Shown here one piece after another: positions 56,663-64,000 of a stretch of 64,000 bases of DNA (position 1 is the stretch's first letter; each line of letters begins with the position of its first letter). The notes beneath the pieces were generated by a model. That model was not told the origin of the DNA. It did no database searches and saw only the letters and a list, made by a program, of their open reading frames with translations. Source of the DNA: Arthrobacter sp. YN. GTDB taxonomy: Bacteria > Actinomycetota > Actinomycetes > Actinomycetales > Micrococcaceae. A program made the translations under genes and the position numbers. The stretch lies in the NCBI RefSeq assembly GCF_002224285.1, contig NZ_CP022436.1, forward strand, positions 2,356,001 through 2,420,000, in the 5' to 3' direction.

Positions 56663-56924
56663 ATGGACGAGGAGCTGAGTTTCTCCACTCTGTCCAAGGC
56701 CAACGAGTTCAGGACCCTAGCCCGCGAGGTCTTGCCGAGCCTGGCTATGAAGTCCAGATCAAAGCAGATCGCGCGATCGATCCCCAGGGGCTCGGCTACG
56801 GCTTCTGGAACGTCGCTGCTGCATGCCATAACCAGGAGGAATCCCCGTACAGTCGTTCCAGGCAGGCCAGAGCGGTTTCACCGTCTTCGCAGTCATCGCT
56901 GAAATGCTCCAGCAGTTCAGATAG
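56663..56924 (+). pseudogene. Small gene with two one-base breaks (restores to 88 residues)
   Basis: ATG at 56663 opens EELSFSTLSKANEFRTLARE. The frame then needs one G at GG near 56743 (giving PSLGYEVQIKADRAIDP and GLGYGFWNVAAACHN), and one C in the CCCC run near 56842-56845 (giving EESPVQSFQAGQSGFTVFA and AEMLQQFR), ending at TAG 56922-56924. All three pieces look like coding sequence of one small soluble protein. No family is recognised. Two losses in short homopolymers are suspicious for sequencing error. Confidence 0.55.
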
Positions 56925-56929
56925 TGGAT

Positions 56930-57895
56930 TCATTGTGTTGATCTCTGACGCCGCTCTGAATGCGCGCCACGCAGGTGTGTCGAGATTGAGTCTTTATGGG
57001 TCTTTTCGAGAGTAAGACGGCGGTGCTCTTCAAAGTAAGGGGCAGTCAGTTCGTGGTGTGCTGAGCAACTACGTCCGACCACTTTTGAAACAGCCTCTGC
57101 GAGACCAATGGTGGGAGCTACGCGCCCTTCCTGAACGTGACCATCACTGCCTACGGTTAAATAGCCCCATTCGAAGAGAGCATCACACCCCAGGGTGCAG
57201 ACGAGCATGGCTGCCGCTTGGAAATCCCACCTCTCGGCTTCACTGCAGAAGCGGCGTGGTTTGATGTGCCCTGCAATGAGCATGCCCGACGGCAGTTCGT
57301 TACCGCAGAGGGAACAGGGGGCTATGAGTCGGCCGGCGAGAAGGTGCATCCTCAGATGTCTTTGCTCCTTCCGGACCTTGCCGAAGGAAGTTGCGTCGGA
57401 CTCGTCTTCTGACCAGTAATTTGGGCCTCTTCCCAGTACTGCATCGTCGGTCACGGGGAGATTTATCTCGGGCGCGCAGAGCAAAGAGAGACCATCAGCT
57501 TCAGTTAAACGTGAGAGAAATCCGACGTACACGTTCGATGCCGTGTTCAACGGTCCGGGGCGCCCGGGTTTGATATACCGATGAAGTTCCGAGTAGGGCA
57601 AAGCCAGATCAGTGCGAAGGGGGTTCACTCGAACCAGCCAACCTGAGTCTTTTTCGCCGGGGCGTCGGCGATAGCCGGCCGGACGTTGCGCATCTACATA
57701 ACTGTTCGCGACTTGACTGACTGCTCGTAGAAGTCCTGTGGCGTGATGAAAGACGATGTCGCCGGATTGCATCTCGAAAATAATGGAGCGGCTGTCGCGC
57801 AAGGCTCTGCCTTCAGCCCTAGGACAAGTCCACAGCGCCTTCTGAGCCATGGCTATTGGATAATTGTGGCCTTGCATTGCGTACCAAAAGCGCAT
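56930..57895 (-). CDS. EVE-like plus HNH endonuclease (putative modification-dependent restriction enzyme)
   Basis: 321 residues from ATG at 57895 with GGAG 9 bases upstream. Residues 1-90 (FWYAMQGHNYPIAMAQKALW, SGDIVFHHATGLLRAVSQV) resemble the EVE/PUA-like fold that reads modified bases. A middle linker runs to about 190. The C-terminal part is an HNH_2-type nuclease: Cys194-x2-Cys197, the AGHIKPR histidine at 210, then LVCTLGCDALFEWGYLTVGSDGHV. EVE-HNH fusions are known or predicted to cut DNA carrying modified bases. It sits beside other defence-type genes. The N-terminal assignment is weaker than the HNH one. Confidence 0.8.
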   Translation of the reverse strand: MRFWYAMQGHNYPIAMAQKALWTCPRAEGRALRDSRSIIFEMQSGDIVFHHATGLLRAVSQVANSYVDAQRPAGYRRRPGEKDSGWLVRVNPLRTDLALPYSELHRYIKPGRPGPLNTASNVYVGFLSRLTEADGLSLLCAPEINLPVTDDAVLGRGPNYWSEDESDATSFGKVRKEQRHLRMHLLAGRLIAPCSLCGNELPSGMLIAGHIKPRRFCSEAERWDFQAAAMLVCTLGCDALFEWGYLTVGSDGHVQEGRVAPTIGLAEAVSKVVGRSCSAHHELTAPYFEEHRRLTLEKTHKDSISTHLRGAHSERRQRSTQ

Positions 57896-57998
57896 ACTTA
57901 CAGCGACTCCTACTCAATATTTACCTCTACGTCCTCGGGCGAGTCCTGAGTGCGCGCCCGAACAACGGACCTCCAGGACTGCCCTCTAAGATCAGGAT

Positions 57999-58985
57999 AT
58001 GACCGTCAGTACTCCCGGCCTCGTGTGGCACTACACCAATGGCGCCGCTTTAATGAATATCCTCGAGAAGAATGAACTGTGGGCCAGCTCAGCTGCTTTC
58101 ATGAATGACGCTAACGAGTTGCTGAGCGGCAGCCTCCAGTTGCGGCAGTATTTCGAAGAGCAGCGAAGCTCTCTCCCTTCACAAACGGTGCGGGATCTGG
58201 AAGCGTACATCCCCGATACCCGGAATCGTGATAGGGACTCCTTTGTTCTATCAGCTTCTTCCGACGGGGATAGCCTGACATTGTGGCGAAATTACGGCCG
58301 AGAGCACGTGAGCTTCGCCGTTGGACTGGATGAGAGTGTTCCTCTGGTTCCGATTGCCGGGTGCCTCGACAATCAACACCCGAACCCATCTCCTGGCTAC
58401 TACGACGGTATGTATGAAGTTGACGTTGACGGAAGCGTTCTTGAGCATCCGAATGGAGCTCCCGTAGTTGTTGATGATCCGGATCGAGTTTTGATCGAGT
58501 GTAGTGTCTGGAAATCTGTCGTATACGATCGAGACGACCAGAAGCAACTCATCGGTAAGGTCTTCAACAATCTCCGCGCGGGAGTTGAAGAACGAAGAGG
58601 CCGGAGCGAGGAATCAAGGCGAACATTTTGGCTATATCCATACCTAATGAACGAAGACCTTGAGATTGTTAAAAATGTGGGTTTTCAGGACGAGCGCGAG
58701 AAGCGCGTTGTTGTTTGGCTTAACCCTGACTGGAAGTTTGTCTTCCACCGCACCGGGCCATTCGGACTTGTTCCATATGTGAAACTGACCAGCCTTGAAG
58801 GGGCGGAGACAGAGCCATATGAAACCGACTACGTAACGGCTCCAGGACGGCTTCCCATTCGCGAGATCAGAGTGGGTCCAACGCCGTATGGAGCAGGTGC
58901 CGTTCGAAGCCTGAAACAGATGCTTGATTTTCAGGGGTTTCACGATGTCACGGTGAGCTACAGCGAAATCCCGTTCCGCCAGTAG
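57999..58985 (+). CDS. DUF2971 domain protein
   Basis: 328 residues, ATG preceded by TCAGGA. It begins with the DUF2971 pattern: WHYTNGAALMNILEKNELWA, SSAAFMNDANELL, FVLSASSDGDSLTLWRNYG and HVSFAVGL. The C-terminus includes PIREIRVGPTPYGA, also typical of the domain. Biochemical function is unknown, though the family is frequent in defence and mobile-element neighbourhoods. Base composition looks lower in GC than the metabolic clusters by eye, consistent with acquisition. It is divergent from the EVE-HNH gene, 103 bases away. Confidence 0.85.
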   Translation: MTVSTPGLVWHYTNGAALMNILEKNELWASSAAFMNDANELLSGSLQLRQYFEEQRSSLPSQTVRDLEAYIPDTRNRDRDSFVLSASSDGDSLTLWRNYGREHVSFAVGLDESVPLVPIAGCLDNQHPNPSPGYYDGMYEVDVDGSVLEHPNGAPVVVDDPDRVLIECSVWKSVVYDRDDQKQLIGKVFNNLRAGVEERRGRSEESRRTFWLYPYLMNEDLEIVKNVGFQDEREKRVVVWLNPDWKFVFHRTGPFGLVPYVKLTSLEGAETEPYETDYVTAPGRLPIREIRVGPTPYGAGAVRSLKQMLDFQGFHDVTVSYSEIPFRQ

Positions 58986-59163
58986 CGGGTGTTGTCCTAG
59001 GTGGACTGCGCATGCGCAACCGTCGAGGTCCGACCCAACGTGCCGACTTTCGCAAGGAAGCTGGATCTGCTTTGCGAACTGGCACGCCGCGCCTGAAGTT
59101 CGATTGCGCGAGTTGCGTTTGCTCATCTACACAGTCCGACTACGAGTGAATAATGTTTGGCTC

Positions 59164-59823
59164 CTACCAGACGAGGATGTCGAGAAGCCTGAGGTCGGTC
59201 AGCTGGTCGAGTCGGCGTACGGCTTCCTGTTTGCTTGGGTCCTGGGACTCATAGGCGATGAGTCGATTCCGGAGTTCATCCAGTGCACCCGAGGATCGGG
59301 CATCGAGCAGGTCGTTGCGGACGGCAATCCATGTGTGCCGCCTCCATCCGAACTCAGGAAATTCTGATCGAAGCTGTTTCGCGGAAGGCTTGTAGGCGCG
59401 GGCTATGTGGCTGTCCAGCAAGGGGAACAGGCCAGGCTGTTTGAGGTGGAGGACCTTTGAAATCTTGGCGAAGTTGACGCCGCGTGGCGCCGGTACCCGG
59501 AAATGTTCGAAGAGCTCTGCCATAGCTGTGAAAAGGCCGGTCTCGCTTCGAGGATCTGCGTGTTCGAGATCGGCCGAGGTTTTGATCCATGGTGCCGTCT
59601 GAGCTGTGTCTACGAAGTAAGCCGCTTCTTTGTGGGAGATACGCGAGCTGACTTTGCGGGTGCGGGCCACTTCCTGAAGGGTGAGCTGGTCGTGCTCGCC
59701 TGCACCTGGGAGGTCGAACAACAGAGGTGTCTTGCCGGGGTAGTCAACAAATTTCGCCATGGCCGCGTCCAGTGAGTACATCTTGCCGGCGACAGTGAGA
59801 CTGAGAGGCGCGTTCGGAGTCAT
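59164..59823 (-). CDS. DUF6308-family protein
   Basis: About 219 residues if started at ATG 59823 (TPNAPLSLTVAGKMYSLDAAM); a TTG at 59919 would add 32 residues, and neither has a strong ribosome-binding site. Conserved features are AYFVDTAQTAPWIKTSADL, KISKVLHLKQPGLFPLLDSHIARAY and WIAVRNDLL. The family is seen in actinobacteria, and its role is unknown. The LDSHIARAY stretch suggests a helical DNA- or nucleotide-binding domain, but that is only an impression. Confidence 0.75.
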   Translation of the reverse strand: MTPNAPLSLTVAGKMYSLDAAMAKFVDYPGKTPLLFDLPGAGEHDQLTLQEVARTRKVSSRISHKEAAYFVDTAQTAPWIKTSADLEHADPRSETGLFTAMAELFEHFRVPAPRGVNFAKISKVLHLKQPGLFPLLDSHIARAYKPSAKQLRSEFPEFGWRRHTWIAVRNDLLDARSSGALDELRNRLIAYESQDPSKQEAVRRLDQLTDLRLLDILVW

Positions 59824-60289
59824 GATGACTTTGTACCATCGTTCCGGTGTCAAACGGATTCCTGAGTGGAAATGCTTCTGGAGGGTGTCGGGCGGGCTTT
59901 GCGGATGGCTTTCTGGCAAAAGCTGGAAGCACTGGGGTGAGGATCGATGTTGTTTCTTGTGAATGATTTAGGACCTTGGCCAACAATGAGCCGGACCCTA
60001 AGGTCGGCTCAGCTGTTGCCAGCGATCCATCAACGCGAGATGCGCGTTTACGGACGGAAACTACATCCAGTCCCGCATGTTTCTGCGTGTTAGACGTCTT
60101 GAGTCGATAGGAACGATGCGCAAAGCACCTCGACGCCGAGGTGTCCCTGCGGGACCAAATTTCTAGCCTCTATGCGAGGGGCGCCTCTTCTATTGGGGAA
60201 CCCTGCCCGGATTCTCAGTCGATATGCGTCACGTACTCCGAAGCTGCATCTTGAACAAGATCAACCTGACTTGCGAACTTGCCGCTGGT
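59824..60289. other. Intergenic region
   Basis: About 470 bases (370 if the upstream start of the DUF6308 gene is used). No gene, hairpin with T-run or repeat could be supported. Confidence 0.45.
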
Positions 60290-60454
60290 CTATTCGTAGA
60301 CGAAATCACCGACCTGCTGGATTTCGTCTTGAATCGCTTCTTCGTTGCCCACAATAAGGTCCTGGGCATTGCCCTGCAGTTCCTCAAAAGTCTCAAGGCG
60401 TTGCCTCATTTCTGTATCGCTGTCTTTGTGAGGCGGGTTCGCCCCACTGGACAT
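60290..60454 (-). CDS. Tiny acidic helical protein (54 residues)
   Basis: ATG at 60454 encodes a Ser/Pro-rich start (SSGANPPHKDSDTEM) and then a single amphipathic acidic helix: RQRLETFEELQGNAQDLI, followed by GNEEAIQDEIQQVGDFVYE. It looks coiled-coil-like and resembles the antitoxin-sized or regulatory small proteins seen in defence loci. No partner or family is recognised. The ribosome-binding site is weak (GGCCGGAC), so the call is tentative. Confidence 0.4.
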   Translation of the reverse strand: MSSGANPPHKDSDTEMRQRLETFEELQGNAQDLIVGNEEAIQDEIQQVGDFVYE

Positions 60455-60778
60455 GTCCGGCCATGCTGAGGATCGTGTGGCGAATCGGCAGCCCTTAGGG
60501 CGTGGGCTCAGTCAGTTGCTCCGGTCCGGTTCAATGAGAACGCACGGTTCCTCGCGGCACGAAGCGTCGGAAGCTCCGAGATGGGGCTGGAATTGACGGG
60601 TGCAAGTAGTGTCAAGTGAACACCAACCCGATAGCATCTTCCAACAAATGGATTGTGGTTATGATCACAAAGCATCAGTCTGCGGCCTTCTGAAAAAGAC
60701 AAGTTGGCAGAACCTGGCCATTGTGGGACGGGCTTCTTACGTAGTCGGATCTTGCATCGTGAATTGGGGGCAGTTGGA

Positions 60779-61627
60779 ATGATGTTCGGGGAAGGTCTGT
60801 TCGCTAACGGCAGGCCTGAGTATGAGAAAGAACCAGGTGCGGCAGTTACTGAGGCGAGAGTCCTCATAACCGTGAAGGCCGCGCCGCAGCCTTCAACAAA
60901 CCATGGTGACACTGTTTGCGTGGCGGGGTTGAGACTCACCGACAATGGCCCCGAATGGATCCGGCTTTACCCGATTCCCTTCCGGTATTTGGAGGCGGAT
61001 GCGAAGTTCAAGAAGTACGACATCGTGAAATTGAAGGTCTCACCGGCCTTCAAGGACAAACGACCGGAGAGTTACACTCCGATTCTCGACTCGCTCAGCA
61101 TTGAATCGCACCTCGATCCGTGGAAGCCCCGCCATGCTTATGTCGATCCGCTTATCGGGGCGTTCGACACGTGTGAACTCAATGCCCGTGCCCTTGCCGG
61201 ATCCGCAGGCCCGTCCCTGGCCGCCGTCGTGCCTGCCGATATCGACAAGCTGGAACTACGCCTGTTTGAGGGATGGACCCCGGAACAGCTCGCCAAAATG
61301 GAAGCCCACCTGAACCAGGACACGCTCTTTGGACCCAAAACAGACAAATCAATCTTGTTGCCACCACGGTTTGAGGGTCATTACCGCTATCGGTGCAGCA
61401 GCAGAAAATGCAATGGCCACCGGCAAGGCATGTTGGATTGGGAGTTCACCGAACTGCAACGCAAGCACAGGGGAGATTCAGACGAGGCGGCCAAGGCGGC
61501 GATCCGGGCCAGGTTCCTTGACCAAATGTGTGCTCCATCCCGGGGCGCGGCGTTCTTCCTGGGCAACCAGCTGAAGCGCCCTCAAGCTTTTGGCGTCTTA
61601 GGTGTCTATGCGGCCGGTGTTCGCTAG
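60779..61627 (+). CDS. Uncharacterised protein with RLYPIPFR motif and Cys/His cluster
   Basis: 282 residues from ATG at 60779 (a second ATG follows directly); the upstream frame extension is unlikely. The N-domain has ARVLITVKAAPQPSTNHGDTV, CVAGLRLTDNGPEWIRLYPIPFR and KKYDIVKLKV, a small beta-barrel-like pattern. The C-domain contains YRYRCSSRKCNGHRQGMLDWE, where two Cys and a His could bind zinc. I do not know its function. Its stop overlaps the stop of a DUF488 gene on the other strand (CTAG), a tight convergent pair. Confidence 0.75.
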   Translation: MMFGEGLFANGRPEYEKEPGAAVTEARVLITVKAAPQPSTNHGDTVCVAGLRLTDNGPEWIRLYPIPFRYLEADAKFKKYDIVKLKVSPAFKDKRPESYTPILDSLSIESHLDPWKPRHAYVDPLIGAFDTCELNARALAGSAGPSLAAVVPADIDKLELRLFEGWTPEQLAKMEAHLNQDTLFGPKTDKSILLPPRFEGHYRYRCSSRKCNGHRQGMLDWEFTELQRKHRGDSDEAAKAAIRARFLDQMCAPSRGAAFFLGNQLKRPQAFGVLGVYAAGVR

Positions 61628-62076
61628 CCGTGGACCAGGGTCGCTAAGTGCACTTTAACCCGGGCGAGGACGTGCTTGCGGTGGCAGCACAGTTCACTGG
61701 CTTCAAAGCACAGCACGGCCACGCGTTGTTCGACTGCGATATCTGCCAGTTCACGAATCTTCGCAGCTGCAGTTTCACCATCGAGGAGGGATTCGTACCG
61801 TTCCTCGGCAGTCTTCGCAGCGGCAGTACCGGGAGCCCAGAACCCTTCACGGTTGTCTTTCGGGTTCCCCAAGGCGGGCATGTGCCTGTAGTCGATGCCG
61901 GCTCTGGCCAACGCCTCCGTCAGCGCCTTCTTCGAGAAGCCTTTCTTGCGAGAGATAGAGTTCAGACGAACGTCCACAACAGTGCCGATCTTCCAAGCTG
62001 CCAGTTCCTCCAGAAACGGGGCCAGATCCTTGCCCTCGTAACCAACTCCGATGACGCCGCTCGTTTCAGTCCACAT
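61624..62076 (-). CDS. DUF488 domain protein
   Basis: 150 residues from ATG at 62076. DUF488 marks are GVIGVGYEGKDLAPFLEELA, VVDVRLNSISRKKGFSK, YRHMPALGNPKDNR, and the C-terminal VAVLCFEASELCCHRKHVLA with its Cys-Cys-His-Arg. The family is uncharacterised but often neighbours restriction and other defence genes. It converges on the zinc-cluster protein with overlapping stop codons, suggesting a co-inherited two-gene module. Confidence 0.87.
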   Translation of the reverse strand: MWTETSGVIGVGYEGKDLAPFLEELAAWKIGTVVDVRLNSISRKKGFSKKALTEALARAGIDYRHMPALGNPKDNREGFWAPGTAAAKTAEERYESLLDGETAAAKIRELADIAVEQRVAVLCFEASELCCHRKHVLARVKVHLATLVHG

Positions 62077-62601
62077 GGTTTCATTCTCTCACGGCGAGAA
62101 AATCGGGCGAGATTTCAGTTCCTGCCACCTCGCTGACCTAGTAGGGCAAGAGTTTCGCTCCATCGAACCCGCCGGCGTTACCGGACCGCCGTCCACACAC
62201 GACGGGATCGCTCAAATTCTGTGCTGGCGGCGAGGTGTGACCCCCAAACTATGGAAGTACGGCCGCCCGGCATCTGTGGCGGCAGTCCCTTCCTGTGGTT
62301 CTGTGAAGTCATGTCGCCTCCTGATCGAACCGCCATGAAGGTGTGAATGGAGGGCATCTGATGAATGTGTCTCGCTCGATGCCGGTCTGCACTTCCGACT
62401 ACCAACATGCACCCGTCGCCGCCGGCGCAGCTTTATGTTCTGCCTCGCTCGAGGACGCCGCCGCGGCGACCACCCCACATGGAAGAGAGAGCGTGGACAA
62501 TGTCCACACTTTCCGCTTCGGACTGTCTCATACACCTACCGGTCTGGCCCGGATTCTGCATGTTTCCGCCACTTCCGAGTGTTTCCAGGCCCTGGAATCC
62601 C

Positions 62602-62623
62602 GTTCGAGTCCCACCTCGGGCAC
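62602..62623 (+). other. Putative attachment site: tRNA-Leu 3'-end fragment
   Basis: The 22 nt begin with the T-loop (GTTCGAGTC), continue with the 3' T-stem CCAC and end with CTCGGGC plus AC, the acceptor 3' strand of tRNA-Leu genes that start GCCCGAG. The 5' T-stem that should pair (GTGGG) is absent; the upstream bases are TCCCG, so no tRNA can fold here. A truncated tRNA 3' end followed by a terminator is the classic distal att site of an element integrated into a tRNA gene. The identity as Leu is from the acceptor sequence only. Confidence 0.6.
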
Positions 62624-62628
62624 GGCAT

Positions 62629-62652
62629 ACCCCCTCGTCAGAGGGGGTTTTT
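62629..62652 (+). terminator. Rho-independent terminator after the tRNA fragment
   Basis: An 8-bp stem (ACCCCCTC / GAGGGGGT) with a GTCA tetraloop, followed by a five-T run. It is placed a few bases after the tRNA-Leu 3' fragment, as for a native tRNA transcript, and supports the idea that the sequence from here rightwards is the original chromosome. Confidence 0.85.
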
Positions 62653-63278
62653 GCTTTAACGTGTGTACAAAGCTTGACATATGCCTCTGCCTCATCATCC
62701 CGGATGGTGCCTGGCCGCCAGGTGCGGCCTGTTTAGTTTGAGTAGGGAAGCGGGGTCAGCGCCCTGGCTGGTGGGCGCTCCGCTGGCTCTGAGCTGGGGT
62801 CATGACGATTCCTCGTTCGGTTCTGTCCGGTAGGTCTGGTGTGGCCTACACCTGTTCATGGGCTGGGGATTTGCTACAACATGACTTGGAGAGATCTCTG
62901 CTTCGTTGGTTTTAGCCGCGGGGTTTTCGTCCCGTCAAGGTGCCGACCACTCGCTTTGTAAGGCCAAAGGGGGCGTGCACATTGTGCACACTTAAGTCTG
63001 TTTTGTTTCTGACCACGGTCTGCTCGCTGCCAAGCCTTCACGTGTTCATTCCGACCGCAGGCTTCAGCGACATGACAAGGCGAAAACCATGTTGCTGTGC
63101 CCGCGTTTGTTCTCCGTCCTGATGAGCATCTGCAATCCTGCGACGAGGGGCAATAGGGCTGTGCTGTCTCGAGTCCGTCGGACTGTCAGGATGAGGTCTA
63201 TGACCTTGGGTGTCTGCCTTCAGACATAGGCGAAAGGCTCTAACCTGACGCCAAAACTCGCCGGTTTTGACATTAGGT

Positions 63279-63301
63279 TGGGGTGTAGCCCAGCGGCAGC
63301 G
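63279..63301 (+). other. tRNA-like 5' fragment (tRNA-Gln-like)
   Basis: TGGGGTGTAGCCCAGCGGCA matches the 5' acceptor strand and D-arm of tRNA-Gln-type genes (U1-start, TRGC box). No anticodon arm or 3' half follows, only a hairpin. It is probably a remnant or chance; it is reported because it lies near the att-like fragment. Confidence 0.25.
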
Positions 63302-63315
63302 TCGTGACTGACATC

Positions 63316-63337
63316 GGGCCTGGTGCTTCCGGGCCCT
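63316..63337. terminator. Hairpin at the end of the McrC gene
   Basis: GGGCCTGG and CCGGGCCC arms (one G-T pair) flank a TGCTT loop, with a weak TTTAT on the plus strand. It abuts the mcrC stop and could serve transcripts from either side. Confidence 0.4.
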
Positions 63338-64000
63338 TTATGGTGTGGTGGCTGGTGCTGGCCAGAACTCAGTGACGATGTTCTCCAGCTGAGTTCGGAG
63401 CTCTTCCCAGGGTAGGTTCAGGTTCAGGGTGTTGGCGAGGATCCGGTTGCCGTGGATGGTGACGTCCAAGTCCGGTTGGCTGGGCGCGTCAGTGCGGGCG
63501 TAGAGCAGCCAGCCTCCGACGGTGCCGCCGGTCTTGGCTTCCTCGTTCCGGACGTAGCTGAGGATCTGGTAGAGGTTGGCACTACTGACGGACTCGTTAC
63601 CGAAGCGGCTGACCTGCAGGTTCTTCCCGTAAAACTTGGCGTCCACGATGAGGGTCTTCCCTGCGCCGCGGAGTACCAGGTCCGTCTTCATCTGCGGCAG
63701 GTGGAATGACTTGGGCGAGAAGTCGGGATCGAGGTCCCAGGCGACGGCTGTGGCGGCCGGCTTGAGCTCAGGGTGGTGGACTATGAAGTAGTTACGGAGG
63801 AACCGCTCGTAGAGGTCATGCAGTTTCTCATCACTCAGCCAATCGGCGAGCATGGTGTCTCCGCCGGTCTGGCCCTGAAGCAGGCCGCGGACCACCAATT
63901 CGCAGATGCCCAGCAACAACCGGTAGCCGGAGATGCCGCGGTGGTAGGTCAGGGTGTTCCACCTGATGGAGGCTGGGTCGATGAGGCGCACCTCGGTGAA
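63338..64000 (-). CDS. mcrC: McrC-family restriction component, N-terminus cut by window
   Basis: The frame is open to the right edge; 220 C-terminal residues are seen. The PD-(D/E)xK-type nuclease core of McrC is present: PQMKTDLVLRGAGKTLIVDAK followed by FYGKN, then SSANLYQILSYVRN. McrC partners the AAA+ GTPase McrB to cut methylated DNA; mcrB would be expected just beyond the window on the same strand. The GTG near 63991 is internal, not the start. It lies outside the putative island, on the chromosomal side of the tRNA-Leu fragment. Confidence 0.85.
   Translation of the reverse strand, partial: FTEVRLIDPASIRWNTLTYHRGISGYRLLLGICELVVRGLLQGQTGGDTMLADWLSDEKLHDLYERFLRNYFIVHHPELKPAATAVAWDLDPDFSPKSFHLPQMKTDLVLRGAGKTLIVDAKFYGKNLQVSRFGNESVSSANLYQILSYVRNEEAKTGGTVGGWLLYARTDAPSQPDLDVTIHGNRILANTLNLNLPWEELRTQLENIVTEFWPAPATTP

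Larger units (their letters stand above)
62077..63337. other. Non-coding junction region
   Basis: About 1.26 kb without a supported protein gene. It contains the tRNA-Leu 3'-end fragment (62602-62623), the terminator behind it (62629-62652), a tRNA-like fragment (63279-63301) and a hairpin at 63316-63337. This is the expected landscape of an integration junction. Confidence 0.6.

Noticed and set aside
62343..62741. Plus-strand frames across the tRNA fragment and terminator
   Set aside because: They read through a strong terminator hairpin and have no coding signature.

Overview
The window looks like chromosomal (or large-replicon) DNA of a high-GC actinobacterium of the Arthrobacter/Paenarthrobacter/Pseudarthrobacter type. 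The reasons are the GC-rich codon use, frequent GTG/TTG starts, ATGA-type operon overlaps, LacI/IclR-controlled sugar-uptake clusters, and the kinds of proteins encoded. This assignment is an inference from gene content; no rRNA or complete tRNA gene lies in the window.

Layout. (1) 1-11.97 kb, all +: one long catabolic operon holding a cyclic amidohydrolase (cut by the left edge), two nucleoside hydrolases, a complete sugar-type ABC importer without its ATPase, two SDR dehydrogenases, a PuuE-like NodB-fold hydrolase, a creatinase-like M24 protein, a ribokinase-like PfkB kinase and a glycerate kinase. It reads as uptake and dismantling of a ribonucleoside, or of a compound with a cyclic imide/ureide base. 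(2) 11.98-15.8 kb, all -: a second nucleoside operon (third nucleoside hydrolase, MFS transporter, PfkB kinase, small membrane protein). It is divergent from a dead LacI gene (16.4-17.5 kb) and shares with it a perfect 18-bp palindrome. (3) 18.3-21.8 kb: a two-component styrene/indole-type flavin monooxygenase pair, divergent from an intact LacI paralogue that has the same 18-bp palindrome upstream. (4) 22.2-34.0 kb: a sugar-acid cluster with aldose epimerase, ketoglutarate-semialdehyde-type aldehyde dehydrogenase, SDR, enolase-superfamily dehydratase, an ABC importer, an NTF2-like protein, an RraA-like aldolase, an IclR regulator and an FAH-family enzyme. It resembles a Weimberg-type oxidative pentose/sugar-acid route. 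(5) 34.8-47.2 kb: an arabinose-polymer cluster with two GH51 enzymes, a GH127 enzyme, a Tat-lipoprotein ABC importer, a LacI regulator with matching operator-like boxes, and a secreted beta-helix glycosidase carrying a ricin-type carbohydrate-binding domain.

(6) 47.3-57 kb is a frayed region: a truncated quinone-oxidoreductase remnant, a frameshifted DUF4192 gene, a KAP-family NTPase, two paralogous single-pass membrane proteins (one frameshifted), a broken lipoprotein and a broken 88-residue gene. (7) 56.9-64 kb has a defence-island flavour: an EVE-HNH putative modification-dependent nuclease, DUF2971, DUF6308, a tiny acidic protein, an uncharacterised Cys/His protein convergent with a DUF488 gene, and the C-terminal part of McrC at the right edge. 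At 62.60 kb there is a 22-nt fragment matching the 3' end of a tRNA-Leu gene, followed by a strong terminator. This is what the distal attachment site of an integrated element looks like, and it implies that much or all of the sequence to its left arrived as an island.

A cross-cutting observation: at least seven reading-frame breaks are each repaired by adding one base to a short homopolymer. That is either a systematic sequencing/assembly error or genuine decay, and it changes how several 'pseudogenes' should be read.
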